Source: Rothia mucilaginosa
Lineage (GTDB): Bacteria; Actinomycetota; Actinomycetes; Actinomycetales; Micrococcaceae
Length of the DNA stretch: 64,000 nucleotides
Assembly: GCF_001548235.1 (NCBI RefSeq)
Contig: NZ_AP014938.1
Location: forward strand, 1,798,001 to 1,862,000
Direction of reading: 5' to 3'
Part shown: positions 9,316 through 18,714 of the stretch, piece by piece
Numbering within the stretch: the stretch's first letter is position 1
Layout: the number at the start of each line of letters is the position of its first letter
Made by a program: the position numbers and the translations under genes
Notes under the pieces: model-generated
Told to the model about the DNA's origin: nothing
What the model saw: the letters and a program-made list of their open reading frames with translations, nothing else
Databases searched by the model: none

Positions 9316-10527
9316 ATGAAGATTCTGCACACCTCCGACTGGCACCTCGGCCGCACCTTCCACCGCAGCCCCCTCACCCGCGAACACCAGCAGTTCATCG
9401 ACGAACTGCTCGACTACGTTCGGGCCGAAGGCGTTGACGCCCTCCTCATTAGCGGGGACGTCTACGACAGCACCATCCCCACCGCCGAAAGCACCGCCCT
9501 GCTCGACCAGGCCCTCACCCGCCTTATGCGCGCCGGCGTGCAAGTCATCCTCAGCTCCGGCAACCACGACTCCTTCCGCCGCCTCAGCTACGGCACCGCC
9601 TTCTTCGAAGCCTCCGGCGTGCACCTGCGCACCAGCCTCGAAGACGCCACCCGCCCCGTCGAACTCACCGATGGCACCTTGCGCGTACACGTCTACGCCA
9701 TCCCCTACCTCGCGCCGCGCCTCCACGCCACCGCCCTCGGCGTAGAGCCCACCCACCAGGCGGTCCTCGGCGCCGTCACCGACACCATCCGTGCCGACGC
9801 CGCAGAACGTCACGCCCGCGGCGAAGGCGCCGACCGCATCATCGTCATGAGCCACGCAACCGTCAGCGACACCACAGTCAGCGACACCACCGGCAGTGAC
9901 AACGCCGGCAACGCAGACACCACACCCCGCAGCGGCTCCGAACGCGACATCAGCGTCGGCGGCATCGACTGGGTACCCGCCTCCCTCTTCGACGGCTTCG
10001 ACTACGTAGCCCTCGGCCACATCCACAAGCGCTACCCCGTCACCCACACCATCCGGTACAGCGGCTCCCCGCTCGGCTTCTCATTCAGCGAAGAACACAA
10101 CCGCAACGGCGCCTACCTCATCGAACTCAACCCCGGCGAAGCACCCACCATCAGCAGCCACGAATGGGCAACCCGCGTACACATGAAAACCCTACGCGGC
10201 ACCATGGACGAGCTACTCAACAACCCGGAATACGCCCCCTACGAACATGGCTACTACTGCCGCATCGAACTCACCGACGAAACCCTACCCGTCGGCGCCG
10301 TCGACCGCCTGCGCAGCCGCTACGAAACCATCTCCCACTTCAGCTACCGCAGCACCCAACCCGCCGCCGACAAACCCGCCGCCGCACCCCCCACCCGCGA
10401 CGCCGACCCCGTCGAAACCTTCGACCAATTCCACCAATACGTACGCAACCGCCCCCTCACCAGCGAAGAACGCGACGTTATCACCACCCTCAGCGACCAC
10501 ATCAAAAGCCACAAGGACAACGCATGA
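9316..10527 (+). CDS. sbcD: Exonuclease subunit SbcD (Mre11-type)
   Basis: Mn-dependent nuclease subunit of the SbcCD complex, which cleaves hairpins and blocked DNA ends. The 403 residues carry the calcineurin-like phosphoesterase motifs in order: DWHLG (near 8), SGDVYD (near 49), SSGNHDS (near 78), MSHATV (near 178) and ALGHIHK (near 233). A Ser/Thr/Asp-rich insert lies between the last two motifs. I placed the start at ATG 9316, because homology starts exactly at MKILHTSDWH; upstream in-frame codons run into the repeat. It overlaps sbcC by ATGA. Confidence 0.94.
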   Translation: MKILHTSDWHLGRTFHRSPLTREHQQFIDELLDYVRAEGVDALLISGDVYDSTIPTAESTALLDQALTRLMRAGVQVILSSGNHDSFRRLSYGTAFFEASGVHLRTSLEDATRPVELTDGTLRVHVYAIPYLAPRLHATALGVEPTHQAVLGAVTDTIRADAAERHARGEGADRIIVMSHATVSDTTVSDTTGSDNAGNADTTPRSGSERDISVGGIDWVPASLFDGFDYVALGHIHKRYPVTHTIRYSGSPLGFSFSEEHNRNGAYLIELNPGEAPTISSHEWATRVHMKTLRGTMDELLNNPEYAPYEHGYYCRIELTDETLPVGAVDRLRSRYETISHFSYRSTQPAADKPAAAPPTRDADPVETFDQFHQYVRNRPLTSEERDVITTLSDHIKSHKDNA

Positions 10528-13500
10528 TCCTGCACAACCTCGAATTCGAAGCCTTCATGGCATACCCCAAGCGCCAAGAAATCAACTTCGACACCCTCAA
10601 CAACGCCGGCGTATTCCTGCTCAACGGCCCCACCGGCGCCGGTAAAACCACCATCCTCGACGCCATCTGCTACGCCCTCTACGGCGAAACCAGCAGCGAC
10701 CGCGAATCCGCCAAACTGCACTCCACCTACGCGGCACACAGCGGCACCAAACCGCGCGTACTGCTCGATGTCACCCTCCACGGCAAGCGCCTGCGCATCG
10801 ACCGCACCCCCGCCTACAACAAGCCCATCACCCGCGGCGCCCGCAAAGGCCAAATGCGCGAAGAAAGCGCCAAAGCAACCCTCGCCGAACTCGCGCCCGG
10901 CGCCGACCCCGCCGACGAAAAAGCCTGGACCCCCATCTCCAGCAGCGTCGCCGAAGTCAACCGCACCATCGCCGAACGCACCCACCTGACCAAAGAACAA
11001 TTCCTCAAAGTCGTACTTCTTCCGCAGGGTCAGTTCGCGCAATTCCTCAAGTCCAAGCCCAAAGAACGCAAAGAACTGCTCAAAAAGATGTTCCCCGTCG
11101 AACACTACGAACAGCTCTTCGCCGCACTCACCGAGGAAGCGAAAACCGCCCAGCAGGAAGTCGCCCAGGACGAAAACACCCAGCGCGGTTACCTTGAACG
11201 TGCCCGCGTAGAAATGCTCGCCCTGCAGGCGCTGCTGGACGCTGCGGATCCGGACGCTGAAGAGGCTGCGGAGGAGGGGAACGAGACTTCCGAACAGCTC
11301 ACCGCTGAGAGCGTCACCGCCGAAACCCTCGACGCATGGGTCGCCGGCGGGGTAGAACGCGCCCGCGAAACCTCCGCGCGCGAAAAGCAGGAACAGCAGC
11401 GCCTCACCAAGGAAGCCGACCGGCACACCCGCCTGCTCGCCGAACGCGCCCAGCTACAGGCCGACTGGCGCGAATACGAGCAGCTCTGCGAGCGCCGCAC
11501 CCGCCTGAGCGAACGCACCGACGAACACAAGGCACAGCGTAAAGAGCTAGCGCAGGCACGTGCCGCCGCGCCCCTGCACGCACAGTACGCGCAGGTCCAC
11601 GCCGAATCGCAGGCGCTCGCCGCCCGCCAGCAGGAGCAGGCTGCCTGTGCTTCCGCACTGGATGAGAACGGCCGCGCCCTGCTTGCGGCACTCCGCGACG
11701 AGAACATTTCGCCGGAGGTTACCTTCCCCGAGGAAACGACCTTCGCCGCACTCGTATCCCTCGAGCCCGCCGACCAGGAAAACCAGCTCGAGGCGCTCCT
11801 CGACACCCTGCGCGCCCTGCAGAAGAAGGATGCGCAGCTTACCGAAGAGGAAGCCGCCGCGGCCGCCCTGCTGAAGCATGCTAACTCCCTCGAACAGGAC
11901 AAGTCGCGTGCCGAAAAGACGCTGAGCGACCTCACCGCCCAGGCCGAGCAGCTTGCCGAAGAACTCGCCGGCTACAGCACCGCCGACGAGGAGCGCACCC
12001 TCGCCGCGCACCTGGTCACCGAGGCGCAGCAGAAGCACGACGCCGCCCAGCAGATGCAGCAGAAGCTGGATGCCGCCTCCGCCGCGGTCGCTGAGGCCCA
12101 GAAGCAGAGCAAGCGCACCGCCACCGCCGAGCAGAAGGCGCAGGAAAAGTGGCAGGCTTCGGCTCAGCAGGCGCTCGCCGCGACGGAGGAGTTCAAGAAC
12201 CTGCAGGTGTTGCGCCTCGCCCAGGCGTCTTCCTTGCTGGCGCGTGAGCTTAAGGACGGCGAACCCTGCGCGGTCTGCGGCTCGATCGAACACCCCGCCC
12301 CCGCGCAGATTGCCGAGGGTGAGCAGCTGGTGGAGCGTGCCGACCTGGATGCCGCCAAGGAGCGTGAAGACAAGGCCCATAAGCAGGCGCGCACCCACGA
12401 ACTGGCTAAGGACCGGGCGGCCAAGGCGCACCAGGAAGCCTCCGAGGCGCTTGCCGCCGCCCGCACCCAGTACGAGACCCTGGTGGCCCAGGGCGAGTGC
12501 GATGTTGAGCAGACTGCCGCCCAGTTGCAGCAGACGCAGACCCGCCTCGAGCGGGCTCAGTCCCGTGTGACCGCTCGTGACGGCGTGCTGGTGAAGGTTG
12601 AGCGGGTGCGGGGGCAGCAGCAGAAGGCTCAGGAGGCGCTACGCACCATCGAGGGCGCGGCGGTTGAGGCTCAGACTCGTCACCGTGACGCTGCGGCGCG
12701 CTGTGCGGCGGCTACGGCCGAGTTGGCGCCTGCTCGTGCGGCGGTGGGTTTTGCGCAGCGTGTTGAGGCTGTGGAGGGCTACCGCGCGGCGCATCAGCGT
12801 CTGGCTCGTGCGGTGTTGCTGCTGGGGCAGGCGCGTGAGCGTCATGCTTTGGCGGCGGAGCAGGCTGAGCGTCTGCTGGCTGAGTCTTCGTTTGAGAGCG
12901 CTGAGCTGGTGCAGGCGGCGGTGCGCACCCCCGAGCGTGTTGACGCCTTGGAGCAGGCTATTGCCGCGTATGAGTTGGAGCATGCCCGCCTCCTAGAGGG
13001 CTTTGGTCGTGAGGCAATTATTGCGGTGGCGGCTCGTGTTGCCGCCGGTGAGCAGGCGCCGGATGATCTGCAGGGTGTGCGTGAGCAGGTTGAGCAGCTG
13101 CGTGCGGCGGCGCACCGTTTGACTCTTCGTGAGGGCGAGCGGGAGAGCGTGCTGCGTTCTTTGCAGGGCCTGCGTGCCGAGTATGCGGCGTTCCGTGCGC
13201 AGACGGCGCAGCGTTATGACCGCGCGCAGATGCTGGCTAACCTGGCGGCGGCTGCCCGCGGTGACACTCTGGGCGGTTATGAGCATCAGGTTGACCTGGT
13301 CAGCTACGTGCTGGGTGCCGAGTTTGAGCGTATTCTGCGGTCGGCGTCGCTGCATCTGGACCGGATGAGTGAGGGCCGCTACGGCATGGTGTTCAGCGAT
13401 CACCGTGCGAAGGGTAGCCGTTCCGGTGGCGGCCTGAACCTTGAGATTACTGACACGTGGACGGGCGAGCCGCGTGAGGCGTCCTCGTTGTCCGGCGGTG

Positions 13501-13781
13501 AGTCGTTCTTGGCGTCGCTGTCGTTGGCGTTGGGTTTGGCTGAGGTTGTTCAGGCGAATAACGGCGGTATCGAGTTGGATACCCTCTTCATTGATGAGGG
13601 TTTTGGCACGTTGGATGCCGAGACCCTGGACATGGTGATGGGCACGATTGAGTCGCTACGTGATAGCGGCCGCACTATTGGCCTGATTTCGCATGTGGAG
13701 GAGATGAAGAACCGTATTCCCGCCCAGATTGTGGTTGAAAAGGGTCAGAACGGCTCGTCGGTGAGGGTAAACTCCTATTAG
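10524..13781 (+). CDS. sbcC: Exonuclease subunit SbcC (Rad50-type ATPase)
   Basis: SMC-like ATPase partner of SbcD. The 1085 residues have a Walker A GPTGAGKT (35-42), long coiled coils flanking a zinc hook CAVC (about 582-585), an ABC signature LSGGES (about 987) and a Walker B region LFIDEGFGTLD near 1020. The start ATG overlaps the sbcD stop, which implies translational coupling. Codon use changes inside the gene: the first third ends codons in C/A, and from about 12.0-12.5 kb it uses G/T, for example GAA giving way to GAG. The frame is continuous, so there is no sign of a frameshift. Confidence 0.94.
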   Translation: MILHNLEFEAFMAYPKRQEINFDTLNNAGVFLLNGPTGAGKTTILDAICYALYGETSSDRESAKLHSTYAAHSGTKPRVLLDVTLHGKRLRIDRTPAYNKPITRGARKGQMREESAKATLAELAPGADPADEKAWTPISSSVAEVNRTIAERTHLTKEQFLKVVLLPQGQFAQFLKSKPKERKELLKKMFPVEHYEQLFAALTEEAKTAQQEVAQDENTQRGYLERARVEMLALQALLDAADPDAEEAAEEGNETSEQLTAESVTAETLDAWVAGGVERARETSAREKQEQQRLTKEADRHTRLLAERAQLQADWREYEQLCERRTRLSERTDEHKAQRKELAQARAAAPLHAQYAQVHAESQALAARQQEQAACASALDENGRALLAALRDENISPEVTFPEETTFAALVSLEPADQENQLEALLDTLRALQKKDAQLTEEEAAAAALLKHANSLEQDKSRAEKTLSDLTAQAEQLAEELAGYSTADEERTLAAHLVTEAQQKHDAAQQMQQKLDAASAAVAEAQKQSKRTATAEQKAQEKWQASAQQALAATEEFKNLQVLRLAQASSLLARELKDGEPCAVCGSIEHPAPAQIAEGEQLVERADLDAAKEREDKAHKQARTHELAKDRAAKAHQEASEALAAARTQYETLVAQGECDVEQTAAQLQQTQTRLERAQSRVTARDGVLVKVERVRGQQQKAQEALRTIEGAAVEAQTRHRDAAARCAAATAELAPARAAVGFAQRVEAVEGYRAAHQRLARAVLLLGQARERHALAAEQAERLLAESSFESAELVQAAVRTPERVDALEQAIAAYELEHARLLEGFGREAIIAVAARVAAGEQAPDDLQGVREQVEQLRAAAHRLTLREGERESVLRSLQGLRAEYAAFRAQTAQRYDRAQMLANLAAAARGDTLGGYEHQVDLVSYVLGAEFERILRSASLHLDRMSEGRYGMVFSDHRAKGSRSGGGLNLEITDTWTGEPREASSLSGGESFLASLSLALGLAEVVQANNGGIELDTLFIDEGFGTLDAETLDMVMGTIESLRDSGRTIGLISHVEEMKNRIPAQIVVEKGQNGSSVRVNSY

Positions 13782-13813
13782 GCATAAATTCGCTTCCGGG
13801 CCTCTGTTGTACC

Positions 13814-15433
13814 ATGTCCGGCGGCTTATTCGTGAAAGAGATGATGACCTCGACACCTCAGGATAGGGACCCGAACTCAACGTATCGTGTGGAGCCTTCG
13901 GCTGATGCGCGCGCTAGCGCATCCGCGCCGGAGGTTCCTCCGCGCACCACGAAGGTGAGCCCCGCTTCCGACGCCCTGAATAAAATGCGTGCTTCGGGCA
14001 CGGGTATTCCGACGGTTCCGGGCACCTCCCTGACGGATGTGGTGCGCAACAACGAGCACGTGTTGCAGGAGCTGCCGCCTCGCCCGATTCCGGCTGCGGA
14101 TGAGATTAATACGAACGCTTCACTGCCGGATATTTTGCGTCAGCATTGGGCGTTGTTCCAGCGCAACAGTAAGGAGCAGCGTCGTCACCTGTATGCGGTG
14201 CTTCGTGCTGAGGGTTTTGCCCGTAGCGTGTTGACGATTCTGTTCCACATTCCGGCGGCTTCTTCGGCGTTTGCGCTGTATATTCTGTTGGCGAGCCATC
14301 TGGGTAGTGTGCATGATGGCGGCTACGCGGTGGCGGCGTTTACCGGCGCGTATTCGGTGCAGATTATGCTCGGCCCGATGCTGGTGCGTGCTCTGGGTTT
14401 GCGGTCGTTGCTGGCGATTACGTCGATACTGAATATTGCTGCGGTGTTGAATATGCTGGTGATTGGTTGGCGTTTGACGGTTGACCCGAATAACGTGAGT
14501 ACGACCTACCATGCGCTCTCTTGTGTGGCGATGGGCTTTACGACTCCGCCGTGGACTCCGTTCGCTCTTGAGTCGTTGTATCGCCGTAACTACCAGTACA
14601 GTGATGTTCGCTTGTCGACTGCGGTGTCGTGGGGTACGACGGCGAATATGTCGATGTACCCGCTGGCTGCTCTGCTGGTGTGGCTGGGCGATGCGTACAT
14701 CACCCCGAATCATGAGTATGCGGGCTTCTGGATCACGATGATTCTGGATGCGCTGCTGTTCATTGTGGTGCTGGTGGCACCGAGGGTTCTGCCGGATATT
14801 TCGCGTATTCGTATGGCTCCGCCTCAGAATCTGGTGCGTCCGAGCCGTCAGACGGTGGTGCTGATTCTTGGCCTGGTGCTGCTGGGCGCGTGCATGGGTT
14901 CGGTTGGTTCTGGTCTGCTGGGCTTCTCGCTGATTCACGGTTCGATGAACCTGTTTATGGCGATGGTTGCGACCGGTACCGGCGCGCTAGTGGTGGTGGC
15001 TTTCCCGGTGGTTTTGGGTGGCCGTTCAGTGAACCCGTGGCACGGCTGGCTGGTGAGCGGTATTCTGCTGATTATGGCGGCGCTGTATTTGCCGGCGAGC
15101 GATGATACGTCCACGATTTTCTATGCGTTGGCGTTCTGCGGCGCGGTGCTGGGTGTTGCGTTTGGCGGCCATGAGCTGTGGTTGAACCGTTCGCTCAAGC
15201 ATATTCCTGATTCGCAGGCGAGCTTCTTTACTCGTTCGATGCTGGGCATTGGTCTTGCGATGGGTTGCATGTGGGGCGGCTATATGGGCGACGCACCGTA
15301 TTACCGTAATGCGTTTATGATTCCGGTGATTATTGCGACGATGTATTTTGCGTTGGGCCATTTGTACGGTTACCTGTGGCGTGAGGAGCATGAGGAGCAG
15401 CTGGCTCCTTTGGCTGAGACGGAACGCGGCTAG
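13814..15433 (+). CDS. Major facilitator superfamily transporter
   Basis: 539-residue integral membrane protein with about twelve hydrophobic segments from residue 135 on, preceded by a polar N-terminal region of about 130 residues. No substrate-specific motif is recognised. The start is unsure: ATG 13814 has no clear ribosome binding site, and an ATGATG pair near 13841 lies directly behind GAAAGAG, which is too close for normal spacing. Base choice is G/T-rich, continuing the pattern of the end of sbcC. It is 32 bp behind sbcC but functionally unrelated. Confidence 0.7.
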   Translation: MSGGLFVKEMMTSTPQDRDPNSTYRVEPSADARASASAPEVPPRTTKVSPASDALNKMRASGTGIPTVPGTSLTDVVRNNEHVLQELPPRPIPAADEINTNASLPDILRQHWALFQRNSKEQRRHLYAVLRAEGFARSVLTILFHIPAASSAFALYILLASHLGSVHDGGYAVAAFTGAYSVQIMLGPMLVRALGLRSLLAITSILNIAAVLNMLVIGWRLTVDPNNVSTTYHALSCVAMGFTTPPWTPFALESLYRRNYQYSDVRLSTAVSWGTTANMSMYPLAALLVWLGDAYITPNHEYAGFWITMILDALLFIVVLVAPRVLPDISRIRMAPPQNLVRPSRQTVVLILGLVLLGACMGSVGSGLLGFSLIHGSMNLFMAMVATGTGALVVVAFPVVLGGRSVNPWHGWLVSGILLIMAALYLPASDDTSTIFYALAFCGAVLGVAFGGHELWLNRSLKHIPDSQASFFTRSMLGIGLAMGCMWGGYMGDAPYYRNAFMIPVIIATMYFALGHLYGYLWREEHEEQLAPLAETERG

Positions 15434-15490
15434 GTTAGCTCGCAGCTGGTTCCTTGCGGGCAGCTTGAGCGTGACGAGCGCATGCTAAAA

Positions 15491-15538
15491 GGCGGATGCC
15501 CCGCCACCTTCTGTAGGTGGTGGGGCATCCGCCTTTTG
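15491..15538 (+). terminator. Strong terminator after the MFS gene
   Basis: GGCGGATGCCCC and GGGGCATCCGCC form the lower stem, with GCCACC/GGTGGT above, followed by TTTT. Confidence 0.9.
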
Positions 15539-15612
15539 TGTACCGTGCTCGGTTTGTGGTGAGCCTCAGTATAAGAGCCTACGTGCGAGAACCTCAGCGT
15601 GAGGCTACCGGT

Positions 15613-16260
15613 TTAGTGACCGCGCTTAATCCATGCCGGAAGCTCGGGCGCCTCCAGGCCGATGCCGGTGCTGTCGCCGTGGCCGGTAAGAACCGCGGTG
15701 GACTCGGGCAGGGTCAGCAGGCGGGTGGAAATCGACTCGATGATGGTGTCGAAATCGCTGTAGGAGCGTCCGGTTGCACCGGGGCCGCCGTTGAAGAGGG
15801 TGTCGCCGGAGAAGACGACGCCTTCGCTGTTCTCCCAGCTGAGGGTGGGTGCGTAGAAGCACACGGAGCCGGGGGAGTGGCCGGGGGTGGCGAGGACCTT
15901 CAGCTCGGTGTCGCCGATGCGCACTACATCGCCGTCAGCCAGTTCGTGGTCGAAGTCCCAGGAGGGGTACACCATTTCCCAGAGCACACGGTCTGCGGGG
16001 TTCAGGTAGACGGGTGCGCCGAAGCGTTCTGCCGCCTCCTTTGCGCTGCGGATGTGGTCGTCGTGGGCGTGGGTCAGCAGAATCTTCTCCACGGTGCGGC
16101 CTGCGACGGTGCGGGAGATCTTGTCGACGTCGTGGGCGGGGTCAATGATGATCACGGAGGAGTCATTGCCGATAATCCAGACGTTGTTGTCGACGTCCCA
16201 GCAGCCGCCGTCGAGCGAGAAGGTGCCGGAGGTGACGACTCGTTCAATACGTTCGCTCAC
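15613..16260 (-). CDS. MBL-fold metallohydrolase paired with mscR
   Basis: 215-residue metallo-beta-lactamase-fold hydrolase. The Zn-binding THAHDDH motif is near residue 64-70, with later histidines in TPGHSPGS and the FSGDTLF segment. It begins 9 bp after the mscR stop and so is very likely co-transcribed. The same pair (Rv2259/Rv2260) occurs in mycobacteria, where the MBL protein is thought to act with the mycothiol-dependent formaldehyde route, perhaps hydrolysing the S-formylmycothiol product. That role is inferred from context. Confidence 0.85.
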   Translation of the reverse strand: MSERIERVVTSGTFSLDGGCWDVDNNVWIIGNDSSVIIIDPAHDVDKISRTVAGRTVEKILLTHAHDDHIRSAKEAAERFGAPVYLNPADRVLWEMVYPSWDFDHELADGDVVRIGDTELKVLATPGHSPGSVCFYAPTLSWENSEGVVFSGDTLFNGGPGATGRSYSDFDTIIESISTRLLTLPESTAVLTGHGDSTGIGLEAPELPAWIKRGH

Positions 16261-16269
16261 GCTACGTTC

Positions 16270-17361
16270 CTAGAGTTCCACGACCGAGCGCAGCACGCGG
16301 CCGGTCTTCATGGTTTCGAATGCTTCGTTGACGTCTTCGAGGCGGATGCGCTCGGAGACGAAGCCGTCCAGGTCGAGGCGGCCGAGCAGGTACTGGTCCA
16401 CGAATTCGGGGAAGTCGCGGGAGGGCAGGGTGTCGCCGTACCATGCGCTCTTGATGGAGCCGCCGCGGCCGAAGACCTCATCCAGCGGGACGTCCCAGGT
16501 GGTGCCGGGGGCGGGCACGCCGACGAGGACGACGCGGCCAGCCAGGTCGCGTGCCTCGAATGCCTGCTTGAAGGTGGGGGCGATGCCGACAGCGTCGATG
16601 ACGAGGTCTGCGCCGAAGCCGCCGGTGAGTTCCTTGACTGCCTCGACGGGGTCGACCTTGGAGGAGTTCACAGTGTGGGTTGCGCCGTGCTCGCGTGCGC
16701 GTGCCAGCTTCTCTTCGTCGATGTCGACGGCGATGATGGTGGTTGCGCCACCGAGCTGTGCGCCTGCGATTGCTGCGGTGCCGACGCCGCCGCAACCGAT
16801 GACAGCGACGGACTCGCCGCGCTTGAGTTCACCGGTGTTCAGTACAGCGCCCAGACCTGCGGTGACGCCGCAGCCGAGCAGACCGATTGCTGCGTACTGT
16901 TCGGGGCTGATGTCAGCGGTGATCTTGGTGCACTGACCTGCTGCGACGAGGGTCTTCTCCGCGAAGGAGCCGATACCCAGCGCGGGGGTGAGCTCGGTGC
17001 CGTCCTCGAGGGTCATCTTCTGGGTTGCGTTGTGGGTTGCGAAGCAGTACTGCGGCTGGCCCTTGCGGCATGCGCGGCATTCGCCGCAGACGGCACGCCA
17101 GTTGAGGATGACCAGGTCGCCGGGGGCGATGTTGGTGACGTCATCGCCGACAGCCTCGACGATACCTGCGGACTCGTGGCCGAGCAGGTAGGGGAAGTCC
17201 TGGCCGACGCCGCCGGTGACGTAGTGGTGATCGGTCTGGCAGACACCGCAGGTGAGGACCTTGACGAGTGCTTCGCCCTTGCCGGGGTCGGGTACGTTGA
17301 TGGTGGTGACGGTGACGGGTGCGTCCTGGGAGAGGGCTACGACAGCCTTAACCTTGTGCAT
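16270..17361 (-). CDS. mscR: S-(hydroxymethyl)mycothiol dehydrogenase (formaldehyde detoxification)
   Basis: Zinc- and NAD-dependent medium-chain dehydrogenase that oxidises the formaldehyde-mycothiol adduct. It has 363 residues. CGVCQTD (near 37-43) supplies the catalytic-zinc cysteine, GHESAG (near 60) the catalytic-zinc histidine, and [15 protein letters not shown] the structural-zinc cysteines. IGCGGVG (near 183) is the Rossmann motif. The N-terminal [10 protein letters not shown] matches the mycothiol-dependent subfamily. The start at 17361 has AAGGAG upstream. It leads a two-gene operon with the MBL-fold gene. Confidence 0.92.
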   Translation of the reverse strand: MHKVKAVVALSQDAPVTVTTINVPDPGKGEALVKVLTCGVCQTDHHYVTGGVGQDFPYLLGHESAGIVEAVGDDVTNIAPGDLVILNWRAVCGECRACRKGQPQYCFATHNATQKMTLEDGTELTPALGIGSFAEKTLVAAGQCTKITADISPEQYAAIGLLGCGVTAGLGAVLNTGELKRGESVAVIGCGGVGTAAIAGAQLGGATTIIAVDIDEEKLARAREHGATHTVNSSKVDPVEAVKELTGGFGADLVIDAVGIAPTFKQAFEARDLAGRVVLVGVPAPGTTWDVPLDEVFGRGGSIKSAWYGDTLPSRDFPEFVDQYLLGRLDLDGFVSERIRLEDVNEAFETMKTGRVLRSVVEL

Positions 17362-17557
17362 GGTGCTCCTTTGTTGAGGTGCGGTTGAGGTCCAACCGCA
17401 GATAAAGGTTTTTTGATACGTTCCCATTCTACGAGCATTGGCGCACCTGGTGCACGATAAAGCTGATAGTGAAGCCACCACGCGAATTTGACGTTTTATG
17501 ACGTTGTCGCTTACTTCGCCCGGAATCTGGAACCTGGACGCCGTAGCCTGCGGCTGC

Positions 17558-18631
17558 TTACTCTGCCGTTTCTACCTCTGCCGCCTCCACCTCAGCGGCG
17601 AAGGCGAGCGCGCCGCGTCGGAACGCGCCCGAGGTCAGTGCGTTCACGTGGTCGCGGCCGGGCAGGGAGATGAAACGGTTGAGCGGGTTGTTGTCGCGCA
17701 CCATATCGTAGAGTTCCGCACCGTCGGCGGCGATGGTGTCCGCGTCACCGAGTACCACCGCAACGGGTACGCGCGGATGCGCGCCCGGGTGGCCCGCCGG
17801 CAAATCCGGGGATCCGGCGCGCAGGGCGGGCACGTCGAAGAACGGGCCGAAGGGAATCCGAACGAACTTCAGTAGCGCGTCGGGCTGGATGGGGGAGCCG
17901 TCAATAATCGAGGTGAAGGAGGCGATCGCCTCGGCGGTGGAGTCCGCCGCGGGGGTTTCTGCGCTCGCGGAGGCGCTGGTCCCCTCGTGCGCTTCGAGCA
18001 TGGCGCGCAGGGTGATGAGGTGGTCGTGCAGGGGCAGTCCGCCCAAGGTGAGGGATGCGACCGCCTCCGGGTGGGTGAGGGCGAGTTCCCATCCGACGCG
18101 GGCGCCGAAGGAGAAACCGATAACGTGTGCGCGCGGCTGTAGCTCCACGTCGAGGTTGTTCTCCGTGGCGACGGCTCGCAGCAGCTGGGCAAGTGCGTTG
18201 GTGAGCAGGTGAATGGGGGTGAGGCGCTGACCCGTCGTATTGACAGAGGGCACCGAATCGAACGGGATTTCACTGCTCATAACCTGCGTATGGGCAGGCA
18301 GTTTGCAGTCAACCGTGAACTGTGGGTCTTTGAGGTATGTGTTCGTGTGGTAGGGCAGATTGACAGCTAGTACAGGGTATCCGGCGCGCAGATATTGGCG
18401 AATCCAGCCGGTGCCCCCGTAGAGCTGGTCACCGCGGGTGGCGAAGCCGTGAATCATGAGGGCGGGGATACGGCTTTTGAGCTGCTGCGGCTGGTAGAGG
18501 GTGTACTCGAGGTCAGGGAGAGCAACGGCGGGCGCGGCGGCATTGGGCGCTTCAACACTGGGTGCATCAACACTGGACGCAGCGGCGTTGGGTACAGCAA
18601 AGGGCGCGGGAGAGAAATCTGCACTGGTCAT
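17558..18631 (-). CDS. Alpha/beta hydrolase
   Basis: 357-residue alpha/beta-hydrolase fold protein of unknown substrate. [11 protein letters not shown] near residue 60 resembles the oxyanion-hole HG motif, and [11 protein letters not shown] near 172 holds the GxSxG nucleophile. A late aspartate and histidine (GDADT and GRDHV) complete a plausible triad. The first 40 residues are low-complexity Ala/Ser/Pro with repeated [14 protein letters not shown] units and no signal peptide. It is flanked by mscR and the YihY gene on the same strand with wide gaps. Confidence 0.75.
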   Translation of the reverse strand: MTSADFSPAPFAVPNAAASSVDAPSVEAPNAAAPAVALPDLEYTLYQPQQLKSRIPALMIHGFATRGDQLYGGTGWIRQYLRAGYPVLAVNLPYHTNTYLKDPQFTVDCKLPAHTQVMSSEIPFDSVPSVNTTGQRLTPIHLLTNALAQLLRAVATENNLDVELQPRAHVIGFSFGARVGWELALTHPEAVASLTLGGLPLHDHLITLRAMLEAHEGTSASASAETPAADSTAEAIASFTSIIDGSPIQPDALLKFVRIPFGPFFDVPALRAGSPDLPAGHPGAHPRVPVAVVLGDADTIAADGAELYDMVRDNNPLNRFISLPGRDHVNALTSGAFRRGALAFAAEVEAAEVETAE

Positions 18632-18714
18632 ATGTCTATCTTAGTGACCAGCGCGGGATTTCTGTCCCACGCCCTTGAAAGGTTGAGGCGATACGCGCTC
18701 AGCTGAGCTGCCGC

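Noticed and set aside
15517..17388. 623-codon plus-strand frame opposite mscR and the MBL gene
   Set aside because: Antisense shadow; Gly/Val/Asp-rich composition and no start signal.
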